DNA of 64,000 nt from Formosa agariphila KMM 3901 (GTDB lineage Bacteria > Bacteroidota > Bacteroidia > Flavobacteriales > Flavobacteriaceae). Location: NCBI RefSeq assembly GCF_000723205.1, contig NZ_HG315671.1:2329351-2393350 (forward strand), in the 5' to 3' direction. Each line of letters starts with the position of its first letter. The stretch's first letter is position 1. The position numbers and the translations under genes are program-made. Of the stretch, positions 26,622 through 34,531 are shown piece after piece. Under the pieces are notes generated by a model. The model saw nothing but the letters and a program-made list of their open reading frames with translations, was not told the DNA's origin and made no database searches.

Positions 26622-26652
26622 AAAATGCCCGAGAAATTCTCGGGCATTTTAG
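26622..26652 (+). terminator. Terminator after the PadR-PspC operon
   Basis: A GC-rich stem (AAAATGCCCGAGA at 26622-26634 with TCTCGGGCATTTT at 26638-26650) with loop AAT starts eight bases after the PspC stop. Confidence 0.9.
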
Positions 26653-26695
26653 TTCTTAATAAAAGCAACTCATCAATCAAAAAAAACCAACCTTT

Positions 26696-26749
26696 ATGGA
26701 AACTTTATTAAAAGCAATAATCACCTTAATTTTAGACATTTTGTGTTAA
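26696..26749 (+). pseudogene. 17-codon stub, possible 5' remnant of a head-GIN lipoprotein gene
   Basis: A short open frame encodes METLLKAIITLILDILC and stops. It has the look of a lipoprotein signal sequence ending at the lipobox cysteine. In flavobacterial PadR-PspC loci a head-GIN-domain lipoprotein with this kind of start often follows, so this may be what is left after deletion of that gene. It sits between two terminators. A free hydrophobic micropeptide is the alternative. Neither is shown by the sequence alone. Confidence 0.35.
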
Positions 26750-26773
26750 GAGAATAAATCTCATTCATAAAAG

Positions 26774-26806
26774 AAACCCCAAACACTCATCATGTTTGGG
26801 GTTTTT
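26774..26806. terminator. Bidirectional terminator, serves trxB
   Basis: A perfect 11-base stem AAACCCCAAAC/GTTTGGGGTTT (26774-26784 with 26794-26804) lies 24 bases after the trxB stop. T runs occur on the plus strand and, less pure, on the minus strand. Confidence 0.88.
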
Positions 26807-26827
26807 AATTTATATATAAACTCTAGT

Positions 26828-27784
26828 TTAAGCTTCTACTTCTATAGATGCTAAATAACGTTCTGCATCTAAAGCCGCCATACATCCTGTTCCAGCTGCT
26901 GTAATTGCTTGTCTGTACACATGATCTGCTGCATCTCCAGAAACAAACACACCTTCAATATTAGTTTTAGAAGATCCCGGAGTATTAACAATATAACCCG
27001 TTTCGTCTAATTCTAAATATTCTTTAAATATATCTGTATTTGGTTTATGACCAATAGCTACAAAAAATCCAGTTGCAGGAATCTCTGTAATAGTATTTGT
27101 TTGAGTGTTTTTAACTTTAACTCCAGTAACAACTTGTCCGTCACCTAAAACTTCTTCAGTTTCTGTATTAAATAAGATGGTAATGTTTTCCGTCTTTTTA
27201 ACACGTTCTGCCATAATTCTAGATGCTCTAAATTCATCACGTCTTACCAACATGGTTACTTTTTTGCAAAGTTTAGATAAGTAATGTGCTTCTTCGCAAG
27301 CAGAATCTCCAGCTCCAACAATTACAACTTCTTGATTTCTATAAAAGAATCCATCGCAAACTGCACAAGCAGAAACCCCACCTCCTAATTGAAGGTATTT
27401 TTGTTCTGAAGGTAATCCTAAATATTTTGCAGAAGCTCCTGTAGAAATAATTACCGTATCGGCATGAATTTCTTGAGTTTCATTAATCCAAACTTTATGT
27501 ACGTCTCCAGAAAAATCAACTTTTGTTGCCCAACCATCACGAATATCAGATCCAAAACGTTTTGCTTGTTCTTGTAACTGAATCATCATTTCTGGACCAG
27601 TGATTCCTTCTGGATAACCTGGAAAATTTTCAACTTCGTTAGTCGTTGTTAATTGTCCTCCTGGTTGCATTCCTTGATATAATACAGGAAACATATTTGC
27701 TCTGGCAGCATAAATAGCCGCAGTATACCCTGCAGGACCAGAACCAATAATTAGGCACTTTACTTTCTCAATTGTATCAGACAT
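26828..27784 (-). CDS. trxB: Thioredoxin-disulfide reductase
   Basis: This 318-residue cytosolic flavoenzyme reduces thioredoxin with NADPH. It shows the FAD-binding GSGPAG (residues 14-19), PGGQLTTTNEVENFPGYPEG near 41-60 and the redox-active CAVC (Cys140 and Cys143). The NADPH-binding motif GAGDSACEEA follows near 157, and the C-terminal FAD motif GVFVSGDAAD. All catalytic residues are present and the length is normal. Monocistronic with its own promoter and terminator. Confidence 0.96.
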   Translation of the reverse strand: MSDTIEKVKCLIIGSGPAGYTAAIYAARANMFPVLYQGMQPGGQLTTTNEVENFPGYPEGITGPEMMIQLQEQAKRFGSDIRDGWATKVDFSGDVHKVWINETQEIHADTVIISTGASAKYLGLPSEQKYLQLGGGVSACAVCDGFFYRNQEVVIVGAGDSACEEAHYLSKLCKKVTMLVRRDEFRASRIMAERVKKTENITILFNTETEEVLGDGQVVTGVKVKNTQTNTITEIPATGFFVAIGHKPNTDIFKEYLELDETGYIVNTPGSSKTNIEGVFVSGDAADHVYRQAITAAGTGCMAALDAERYLASIEVEA

Positions 27785-27809
27785 AACTTTTCTTATAATT
27801 TAATTGATA

Positions 27810-27817
27810 CAAAAGTA
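27810..27817 (-). promoter_or_regulatory. trxB: trxB promoter -7 box
   Basis: TACTTTTG on the minus strand, an exact TAnnTTTG match, lies 25 bases before the trxB ATG. Confidence 0.5.
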
Positions 27818-28272
27818 GAATTTTTGAAACAATCCTTACAGTTTAAGTTATTAAAAGTTATTATCAATACATAAGAACTACCTATACATTAACCGCTTCT
27901 TCTATTAAAAGTTAATTAGCACACTATAGATTTGTTGATTTTTCACTCTAATTTCTATTTGAAGTATTCTATAGCCGTATTCAGTTTTAAAGAAGTTAAC
28001 AGAAAATAGTGTTTCGAGATTCGCAAAGTCTCTTAAAATACCACAATGAATACTAAGAATATTTTTTTAATACGACACAAAACCTCACCCTCATTAATTT
28101 ACTACAAATCTTGCAGTTACACAAAAAAACAATAATTTTATAAATTGCTTTTGAATTTTACATAACTAAAAACCGTAACGTTTAACAAAAAAAACCTAAT
28201 ATCTTAAGTAATTCCTTAAGTCTATTAAGTTATAATATTGAAATAATAGTGCATCCGAAAAATACAATAGGG
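27818..28272. other. AT-rich intergenic stretch, nothing recognised
   Basis: This 455-base gap between trxB and the YtxH trio has no coding-like frame, tRNA, terminator or known RNA that I could recognise. A small inverted pair (GAGATTCGCAAAGTCTC near 28016-28032) is the only local structure, too weak to name. Confidence 0.55.
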
Positions 28273-28476
28273 CTATTTCATAAATTTTTTAAACATTACG
28301 AAAGATCCTATTTTAGCCGTATAACTCAATGCCGTTTGAACCCAATTAAGTGGTTGTAAATCTTCCTTAACATCGCCTTTAAGACCTTTTAATTCCTCCC
28401 AAGCAATTTTACGCTCTAAATCTAGGCGTTTTAATTCGTAATTTATCTCATCAAAAGAATTGTAAACTTTTTTCAT
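28273..28476 (-). CDS. Small conserved protein of the YtxH/holin trio (DUF6327-like)
   Basis: This 67-residue protein has an amphipathic start (FDEINYELKRLDLERKIAWEELKG) and a hydrophobic end (ALSYTAKIGSFVMFKKFMK). It is the third gene of a tight three-gene set with a phage-holin-family and a YtxH protein (three-base gaps), a recurrent flavobacterial arrangement. I associate it with DUF6327, less certainly. Role unknown, presumably at the membrane with its two partners. Confidence 0.7.
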   Translation of the reverse strand: MKKVYNSFDEINYELKRLDLERKIAWEELKGLKGDVKEDLQPLNWVQTALSYTAKIGSFVMFKKFMK

Positions 28477-28479
28477 ACG

Positions 28480-28827
28480 TTAATCAAAGAAATTTTGTGA
28501 CATGGTTGTTATAAATTTATTGTCAATTCGTTTTCTTAACACATAAACAATAACAGCAAAAATTAAAAATAATCCACCAACAACTAAAGCTCCATAAGCC
28601 ATATTATCTAACCAATACCCGATACCAATAGCTGCCGAAATTGCAAAAAACATGAATGCAATAAATAAAAAGGCACCTACTAAAATCATCTTGCCTAGCA
28701 AACTCATGACTTGAGTGAGCTGTTGAAAGATTTTTAGCTTTACATATTGGTGAGATTTATTAATATAAGTCTCACCAATATCTGAAGCTTTATTTGAAGT
28801 CTCATTTAAAGATTCAAAAATATTCAT
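28480..28827 (-). CDS. Phage holin family protein (Holin-X-like)
   Basis: This 115-residue protein has an N-terminal helical segment (1-38) and two transmembrane helices (about 41-66 and 77-97), separated by a short turn and followed by basic residues. It matches the phage_holin_3_6/Holin-X family, which in Bacteroidota is a chromosomal envelope protein, not part of a prophage. No phage genes are nearby. It is cotranscribed with the YtxH gene (three-base gap). Confidence 0.8.
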   Translation of the reverse strand: MNIFESLNETSNKASDIGETYINKSHQYVKLKIFQQLTQVMSLLGKMILVGAFLFIAFMFFAISAAIGIGYWLDNMAYGALVVGGLFLIFAVIVYVLRKRIDNKFITTMSQNFFD

Positions 28828-28830
28828 ATA

Positions 28831-29193
28831 TTATGATTTTTGATATTTCTTATTTTGATCTTTCAATTTTGCTAGCTTTTTTTCTAAACTAGAAATAACA
28901 TCGTCTGCTTTATGACTGGCATCTGTAACTATAGATTCTATTTGCTCATCTAAAGTTCCTTTTTTAGTATTTAAGCTGCTATTTACTTTTTCCTTTAAAT
29001 CGTGAGCACTACTACTTACTTTTTCTTTCAGGTCGTGAGCTTCACTGTTCATTTTATCACGAGCAGCTAAAGCCTCTTCTGACAAACGTTGTCTTGTTTT
29101 ACTTCCTTTGTCTGGAGCATAAAGAATTCCAAACAATGCACCTATTGCTGTTCCAGCTAAAAGACCTAATACGGTGTTTCCACTTTTACTCAT
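28831..29193 (-). CDS. YtxH domain protein
   Basis: This 120-residue protein has one N-terminal transmembrane segment with the YtxH pattern TVLGLLAGTAIGALFGILYAP and then DKGSKTRQRL, followed by a long charged helix with repeated heptads (SSAHDLKEKVSSSAHDLKEK). The start is the ATG at 29193: a longer frame reaching 29250 would begin inside the promoter box at 29248-29255. First gene of the YtxH/holin/67-residue operon; related proteins are stress induced in other bacteria. Confidence 0.82.
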   Translation of the reverse strand: MSKSGNTVLGLLAGTAIGALFGILYAPDKGSKTRQRLSEEALAARDKMNSEAHDLKEKVSSSAHDLKEKVNSSLNTKKGTLDEQIESIVTDASHKADDVISSLEKKLAKLKDQNKKYQKS

Positions 29194-29247
29194 AATTATA
29201 ATTTTTAATGGTTTAAAAATATAATTCCGTTTCCACGAAATCCTTAT

Positions 29248-29255
29248 CAAATTTA
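29248..29255 (-). promoter_or_regulatory. -7 promoter box of the YtxH operon
   Basis: TAAATTTG on the minus strand, an exact TAnnTTTG match, lies 54 bases before the YtxH ATG and supports the shorter start. Confidence 0.5.
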
Positions 29256-29663
29256 CAAAATATTAAGAAATTAATCGAATTATAAAATACAATTTTAAGT
29301 TAAACAACCGAAAACTCTCAATATCACTAATTTATAACAATCAACTGATTTACAATTGATTAAGTACTATGTATTATATTTCAAAATTAGTAAACTCTTA
29401 AAAAATGATTAACTAAATCGCATTTATTTTTACTCCTAAACCTTTGTATTCGTCTACAGAAATTAGATAAGAACATACAAAATAGCTTTCGGGTTCTCGT
29501 AAAATTTTATAGACTAAATCAATTATACTTTAAATACAATCTATAAATCACGAGATAAAGCTAACCATATAGAACTAAACTTATTATTAAATTATGAGAC
29601 AAAATCTAACTACTTTATATAAACTTACAATCGACTTTTAAGCAATGAATGCTAATCTCTAAT
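29256..29663. other. AT-rich intergenic stretch, nothing recognised
   Basis: About 400 bases without any recognised gene, RNA or repeat. It ends at the terminator of the 603-residue protein. Confidence 0.55.
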
Positions 29664-29664
29664 G

Positions 29665-29696
29665 AAAAAGCCTTGTTAACTACAAGGCTTTTTTAA
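29665..29696 (-). terminator. Terminator of the 603-residue protein gene
   Basis: An 11-base stem AAAAAGCCTTG/CAAGGCTTTTT (29665-29675 with 29683-29693) lies about 35 bases after the stop on the minus strand. Confidence 0.88.
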
Positions 29697-29730
29697 AATT
29701 AACTCATAACAAGTAAACAAACAACCTCAT

Positions 29731-31542
29731 TTAAGACACAACTTGAATGGCTAGACTTACCTTATCATGTAGTGCTTTTAATCGATCTAATTCAAAATTT
29801 AAACTTTTGTAAATAGTGTTCTTAGAGGTTTCAAAATAATCTTTTGTATCTTCTAACATACTTTCATAATACAGCACACCCGACTTTAAATTATTAATAA
29901 AAGTCGTAAAATACTTTTCTTCTCTTTTATTAGAGATTATCGGAGATTCATTAAATTTATCTGTAATATAATCTACATAAATAGTCAGTTCTTTAACAAA
30001 AATATTTGGTCGTCTAGGCGCTACTATATTTTTAATTTCACCATAAATATGAGAAGACATCTCTTTTAAACTCAGAATTTTTGAGAAATACGCCATATTA
30101 GGTCCAGGACAAACTGAAACTCCAGTACCTTCTGTTTTTGTATCTAAATTATACTTTAATAATGCAGATGTTCCTAAACCTACACAAGTACACGATTTAA
30201 CCGTTATTTTGTCAAGCTCCTTTTTATAGGCGATTTTGTCTAGACTAAGCTCGTCTAACTTTTTAATTTTTAAATGCTGATATTGTCTAGAAGCTGTACA
30301 CAAACCTTCTTCTGAAAACTCTTTATTTAGAGCCACAAACTTTTTAGGGCACGCACTACCTGGTCTGTTTTTTTCAATATTTCTATCTTTTTCAGCATCT
30401 TTAGTATTCCCTCTCATACTATTAAAAGGCACTCCTAACGGAGAAATATTGCTCAAATATAAATCTTCCTCTTTTGCTTTTGTTAATTGTTTTAGCGTAG
30501 CATCATCTACAGTAGTTGCTTCAGGCACTAATAAAAAAGGTGTTCCCCACCCTACAGAATCTAACTTATATTTATGTAATAGAAAATCATGCTCTTCTGA
30601 TGTTCCCACACCGCCTTGAGCAGTAATTTGTATCGGTAAAGGTGATTTAGGAACAAAATATCCCTTAGCCTTTAAAGCTTTCGTAAGTAAATCGTGAAGT
30701 TCATTTATTAAGCTTTCTCTATTGGTCGTAAACTCATTTAGGATTGGTCCCAACAACAATCCATTAGTTGCAAATGCATGACCACCACAATTTAACCCAG
30801 ATTCTATTCTGAATTCTGAAATCCAGATTCCCTTTTTAGCCAGAATTTTCCCTTGAATTAAAGCTGATCTATAATCACTTACTTTTAATATTACTTTTTT
30901 CTTAATGTATCCCGTAGCATCAGGATAAAAATCCATGAAATTTTCTAAATAACTGAATAAACTCGGGTTCATTCCTGCCGATAGTATTAAGGACGAACTT
31001 AAATTAGAATTTGCATACCCTCTTAATGCTGCATGTGCATCGTTATATTCGATAGGTAATTTCTTTTTATCCTTAAAGTTGTCTTTATCGACCTTAGTCA
31101 TGATGTTTACATCTATACTACCTTTAACTAAATTGTCTGTTAAAAACTTCTTCGCCTTATCTAAGTTAAGTGTCCCCGATATGGCATTTAAGAATTGAAA
31201 TTTCATCTCTGAAGTACTAGGTAATAAATTTAGATACTGTTTTAATTCAGCAGTGTAAGATTTATTCACTTCTTTAAGCTGATTGAATTTCTCCTCGGTA
31301 ACGTCGTGTATCATATCTAAATACGACGTGATGCGTTTCGCTCTAAAATCTGATTGAGAATTATCAATTTCATCATATGGCAGTTCAAACATATTGCAAT
31401 ACATCTTTCTAAGTTTTTCAAGTAAAATATCATCCACTAGAGAAATAGCCGAATCTATTCCTAAATGAGAGACCTTTAGTGGTGTATCTGCGGTAAATCC
31501 AATTCCCATTACAGGGATGTGGAAAGAATGTAGTTTTTTCAT
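29731..31542 (-). CDS. Uncharacterised protein with FMN-barrel-like signatures and cysteine clusters
   Basis: This large soluble 603-residue protein is not of a family I can name. Residues near 305-345 (QITAQGGVGTSEEHDFLLHK, then GWGTPFLLVPEAT) resemble the phosphate-binding GGxGT loop and the GTxFL strand of nitronate monooxygenase/IMPDH-like TIM barrels. The N-terminus (HIPVMGIGF) could be the first strand. Cysteines cluster in NCGGHAF, GSACPKK, GLCTAS, SCTCVGLG and VCPGPN, suggesting metal or Fe-S binding. The frame extends to a TTG at 31575, but the ATG at 31542 is the better start. A CRP/FNR-like operator lies upstream. Flavin and cluster binding are inference. Confidence 0.6.
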   Translation of the reverse strand: MKKLHSFHIPVMGIGFTADTPLKVSHLGIDSAISLVDDILLEKLRKMYCNMFELPYDEIDNSQSDFRAKRITSYLDMIHDVTEEKFNQLKEVNKSYTAELKQYLNLLPSTSEMKFQFLNAISGTLNLDKAKKFLTDNLVKGSIDVNIMTKVDKDNFKDKKKLPIEYNDAHAALRGYANSNLSSSLILSAGMNPSLFSYLENFMDFYPDATGYIKKKVILKVSDYRSALIQGKILAKKGIWISEFRIESGLNCGGHAFATNGLLLGPILNEFTTNRESLINELHDLLTKALKAKGYFVPKSPLPIQITAQGGVGTSEEHDFLLHKYKLDSVGWGTPFLLVPEATTVDDATLKQLTKAKEEDLYLSNISPLGVPFNSMRGNTKDAEKDRNIEKNRPGSACPKKFVALNKEFSEEGLCTASRQYQHLKIKKLDELSLDKIAYKKELDKITVKSCTCVGLGTSALLKYNLDTKTEGTGVSVCPGPNMAYFSKILSLKEMSSHIYGEIKNIVAPRRPNIFVKELTIYVDYITDKFNESPIISNKREEKYFTTFINNLKSGVLYYESMLEDTKDYFETSKNTIYKSLNFELDRLKALHDKVSLAIQVVS

Positions 31543-31614
31543 TAAAATCGTTTTTAGTTTCTCTTTTTTTAGCAAAAAGATTTACAAACATCCGAATTTT
31601 CATTTTACTAAATT

Positions 31615-31628
31615 ATGACATATATCAT
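31615..31628. promoter_or_regulatory. CRP/FNR-type palindromic operator
   Basis: ATGACATATATCAT has the TGA-N6-TCA layout of CRP/FNR-family sites. Its centre lies about 42 bases from a transcription start implied by the weak -7 box GATGTTTG (minus strand, 31585-31592), the distance used for class II activation. A second inverted repeat, TGACAAACATGTCA, lies near 31661-31674. Confidence 0.4.
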
Positions 31629-31771
31629 ATCTCAACTTAACACACAAACACTTAAATAACTGACAAACATGTCAATATAAAAATTACAATAAAAAATATA
31701 ATTAGCACAGAAAATTTATTGATGACCAATGACATTCTAAAAATCTTAGAATATATGGTTCTTTTTTAACC

Positions 31772-31812
31772 AAAAAAAATCCAGTGAAAAAGACTTTCAC
31801 CAGATTTTTTAA
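31772..31812 (-). terminator. Terminator of pepD
   Basis: A hairpin of two stems, AAAATC and GTGAAA paired with TTTCAC and GATTTT, has a two-base internal mismatch and long A/T flanks, 42 bases after the pepD stop. Confidence 0.75.
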
Positions 31813-31853
31813 TGTTTATAAACTGTCTTGTAATTTAAGACATCATAGTCTCC

Positions 31854-33314
31854 CTATTTTTTAGGAATCTCCTTCAAAATTTCAAGAACAAAGTTCCAGT
31901 ATTTCTGTACTGAAGAAATACTAGCGCGTTCGTCTGGAGAATGCGCCCCTTTAATTGTCGGTCCAAAACTAATCATTTCCATATCTGGATAGTTAGAACC
32001 AATAATACCACATTCTAATCCGGCGTGACATGCGGCTACATGTGCTTTTTCACCGTACATTTTTTGGTAAGTGGTATCTAATACTTTTAAGATAGACGAA
32101 TCCATATTTGGTGCCCATCCTGGATAATCTCCCGTACACTCCACTTCACATCCTGTTAATTCGAATGCAGAACGCAATGTGTTTGCTAAATCCCATTTAG
32201 AACTATCTACTGAAGAACGAGTTAAACAGCTTATTTTAATATGACCGTCTTTTACAAGTACTCGAGCAATATTATTAGACGTTTCTACCAATTCAGGAAT
32301 ATCAGCGCTCATACGGTATACCCCATTATGCGCGGCATATAAGGCTCTAGTTAAGCCTTCTTGCACACCTAAGTTCATAATAGTTTCAGGTAATTCTACA
32401 GCTTCAACAGTCACCTTTAAATCTGGTTCCATTGTTTTTAATTCCTCTTGAATTGTAGCACCTTGAAGTTTCATTTCTAATTCGAAAGCCTCTTGATGAA
32501 TTGCATCTACAGCAACTATAGCTTTACTTTCTCTTGGTATTGCATTACGTAAACTTCCGCCATCAATTTCAGAAATACGTAAACCGAAGTTTTCAAATCC
32601 GTCAAATAATAAGCGATTTAAAATCTTATTCGAGTTTCCTAAACCTTCGTGAATTTGCATTCCTGAATGTCCACCTTGTAAGCCGTTAACAGTAATTTTA
32701 TATCCTAATTTAAATTCAGGTGTTTCTTCTTCTTCATACGTTCTTGTTGCCGTAACATCGATTCCTCCTGCACAACCTACACCAATTTCATCATCTTCTT
32801 CAGTATCTAAATTTAAAAGAATGTTTCCTTCTAAAACACCTCCTTTTAAACCTTGTGCACCTGTCATTCCAGTTTCTTCATCTATAGTAAATAAAGCCTC
32901 AAGTGGCGGATGAGCAATTTCGTTACTTTCAAGAATAGCCATAATTGTAGCTACTCCTAAACCATTATCTGCTCCCAAAGTTGTACCATTGGCACGCACC
33001 CAATCTCCATCGACTAACATCTCAATACCTTGTGTAGCAAAGTCGAATACGGTATCGTTATTTTTTTGGTGAACCATATCTAAATGCGATTGCATCACGA
33101 TAGGCGCTCTATCTTCCATTCCTGCACTAGCGGGCTTTTTTATAATAACATTTCCAACTTCATCTTCAATAGTTTCCAATCCTAAAGACGTTCCAAAATC
33201 TTTCATAAAGGCAATGACTTGCTCTTCTTTTTTCGAGGCTCTTGGCACAGCATTTAAATCTGCAAATTTGTTCCAAAGGGCTTTTGGTTCTAATGCTCTT
33301 ATTTCTGAATTCAT
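31854..33314 (-). CDS. pepD: Aminoacyl-histidine dipeptidase (peptidase D, M20)
   Basis: This 486-residue zinc metallopeptidase hydrolyses Xaa-His and other dipeptides in the cytosol. The M20C hallmarks are in order: SHLDMVHQ (metal His and catalytic Asp) near 84, GADNGLGVA near 118, DEETGMTGAQGL near 147 (catalytic Glu), NLDTEEDDEI, and ACHAGLECG near 435. Length matches the family (about 485). Its own promoter and terminator indicate a single-gene unit. Confidence 0.95.
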   Translation of the reverse strand: MNSEIRALEPKALWNKFADLNAVPRASKKEEQVIAFMKDFGTSLGLETIEDEVGNVIIKKPASAGMEDRAPIVMQSHLDMVHQKNNDTVFDFATQGIEMLVDGDWVRANGTTLGADNGLGVATIMAILESNEIAHPPLEALFTIDEETGMTGAQGLKGGVLEGNILLNLDTEEDDEIGVGCAGGIDVTATRTYEEEETPEFKLGYKITVNGLQGGHSGMQIHEGLGNSNKILNRLLFDGFENFGLRISEIDGGSLRNAIPRESKAIVAVDAIHQEAFELEMKLQGATIQEELKTMEPDLKVTVEAVELPETIMNLGVQEGLTRALYAAHNGVYRMSADIPELVETSNNIARVLVKDGHIKISCLTRSSVDSSKWDLANTLRSAFELTGCEVECTGDYPGWAPNMDSSILKVLDTTYQKMYGEKAHVAACHAGLECGIIGSNYPDMEMISFGPTIKGAHSPDERASISSVQKYWNFVLEILKEIPKK

Positions 33315-33336
33315 AATTTCGTTTTATAATGTTTCA

Positions 33337-33369
33337 CAAAGGTACGTATTAGCATTAAGCAATTACAAA
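33337..33369 (-). promoter_or_regulatory. pepD: pepD promoter
   Basis: On the minus strand, TTTG (33366-33369) is followed after 21 bases by TACCTTTG (33337-33344), an exact -7 box 22 bases before the ATG. Confidence 0.6.
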
Positions 33370-33377
33370 CATTTGCC

Positions 33378-33385
33378 TATTTTTG
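33378..33385 (+). promoter_or_regulatory. -7 box directly before the DUF3810 start
   Basis: TATTTTTG is an exact TAnnTTTG match ending only four bases before the ATG at 33390. If used, the transcript would be nearly leaderless. Confidence 0.35.
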
Positions 33386-33389
33386 AGGC

Positions 33390-34457
33390 ATGCTTAAAAA
33401 CCCAAAAACATATCTAGCATTTTCGTTGCTTCCCGTATATTTTCTAGTAAGATTCTTATCGAATTACCCGGAAATCATAGAACATTATTATAGTAATGGG
33501 ATATACCCTATAATTTCTAAAATATTGCGATACGGCTTAGGTTGGATTCCCTTTTCGTTTGGCGATTTGGTTTATGCTTTCGGTATTATTTATATCGTGA
33601 GGTGGCTGATTGTAAATAGAAAAGGTTTCTTTAGAAATACACAAGAATGGCTAATCGATATTTTATCGGCAGTAACCTTATTATACTTCGCCTTCCATTT
33701 GTTCTGGGGCATGAATTATTACCGACTACCACTGCATCAGAATTTAAATTTAGAAGCCGATTACACTACAGAGCAGCTAATTTCTGTAACTCAAGAATTA
33801 ATTCAAAAAACAAACAGTCTTCAATTAGGAATTACTAAAAACGACACGATAAAAGTTGACATACCTTATAGTAAATCGGAAATATTTAAACGTTCTGAAT
33901 CAGGATATAAGAATCTAGAGGAACAGTATCCGCATCTCGAATACCATCCAAGAAGTATCAAAAAATCCTTATTCAGTGTACCGTTAACGTATATGGGTTT
34001 CAGTGGTTATTTAAATCCACTAACTAATGAAGCGCAAGTCGATTATTTAATTCCCTCTTACAAATTCCCAACCACATCGGCTCACGAAATGGCGCATCAA
34101 TTAGGTTATGCGGCCGAAAATGAAGCTAATTTTATTGGGTGTTTAGCCACAATAAATAACGATGATATTTACATGAAATACTCCGGGTATGCATTTGGAC
34201 TGCGCCATTGTTTAAACGAAATTTACCGTCGCGACCCAGAACAGTATGAAAATATTGTAGAAACAGTAAACATAGGAATTTTAAAGAATTATGAGGAAAC
34301 ACGTGTGTTTTGGGAAAGCTATCAGAATCCGTTAGAACCACTTTTTAAAATGAGTTACAACTCGTATTTAGAAGCAAATAACCAGAAAGGCGGCATGGAA
34401 AGTTATAGTTATGTCGTTGCGCTATTGGTGAATTATTTTCAGAAAAATCCGGTGTAA
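33390..34457 (+). CDS. DUF3810 membrane protein with HExxH motif
   Basis: This 355-residue protein has three transmembrane helices in the first 110 residues (about 10-25, 47-67, 88-107) and a soluble domain behind them. The soluble part holds SAHEMAHQLGYAAENEANFIG near residue 231: an HExxH with a downstream Glu, the layout of a zinc metallopeptidase. It is known only as DUF3810 and peptidase activity is untested. Divergent from pepD across 75 bases. Confidence 0.85.
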   Translation: MLKNPKTYLAFSLLPVYFLVRFLSNYPEIIEHYYSNGIYPIISKILRYGLGWIPFSFGDLVYAFGIIYIVRWLIVNRKGFFRNTQEWLIDILSAVTLLYFAFHLFWGMNYYRLPLHQNLNLEADYTTEQLISVTQELIQKTNSLQLGITKNDTIKVDIPYSKSEIFKRSESGYKNLEEQYPHLEYHPRSIKKSLFSVPLTYMGFSGYLNPLTNEAQVDYLIPSYKFPTTSAHEMAHQLGYAAENEANFIGCLATINNDDIYMKYSGYAFGLRHCLNEIYRRDPEQYENIVETVNIGILKNYEETRVFWESYQNPLEPLFKMSYNSYLEANNQKGGMESYSYVVALLVNYFQKNPV

Positions 34458-34461
34458 CATA

Positions 34462-34508
34462 AAAAATGTTAACAGAGAGCGAAATCAAGCGCTCTGTTAA
34501 CATTTTTA
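34462..34508. terminator. Bidirectional terminator
   Basis: A perfect 16-base stem AAAAATGTTAACAGAG (34462-34477) pairs with 34492-34507, between the convergent DUF3810 and DUF6503 genes. Confidence 0.9.
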
Positions 34509-34531
34509 ATCTATTGGTATTTATAGTGAGA

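Noticed and set aside
28480-28827. Prophage signal from the holin-family gene
   Set aside because: No phage structural, integrase or lysis genes are nearby, and this family is a normal chromosomal gene in flavobacteria.
29194-29250. Extended N-terminus of the YtxH protein
   Set aside because: The extension starts inside an exact promoter box and precedes the conserved MSKSGNT start.
31543-31575. Longer start (TTG at 31575) for the 603-residue protein
   Set aside because: It adds eleven lysine-rich residues from a TTG codon; the ATG at 31542 gives a natural start and leaves the promoter region free.
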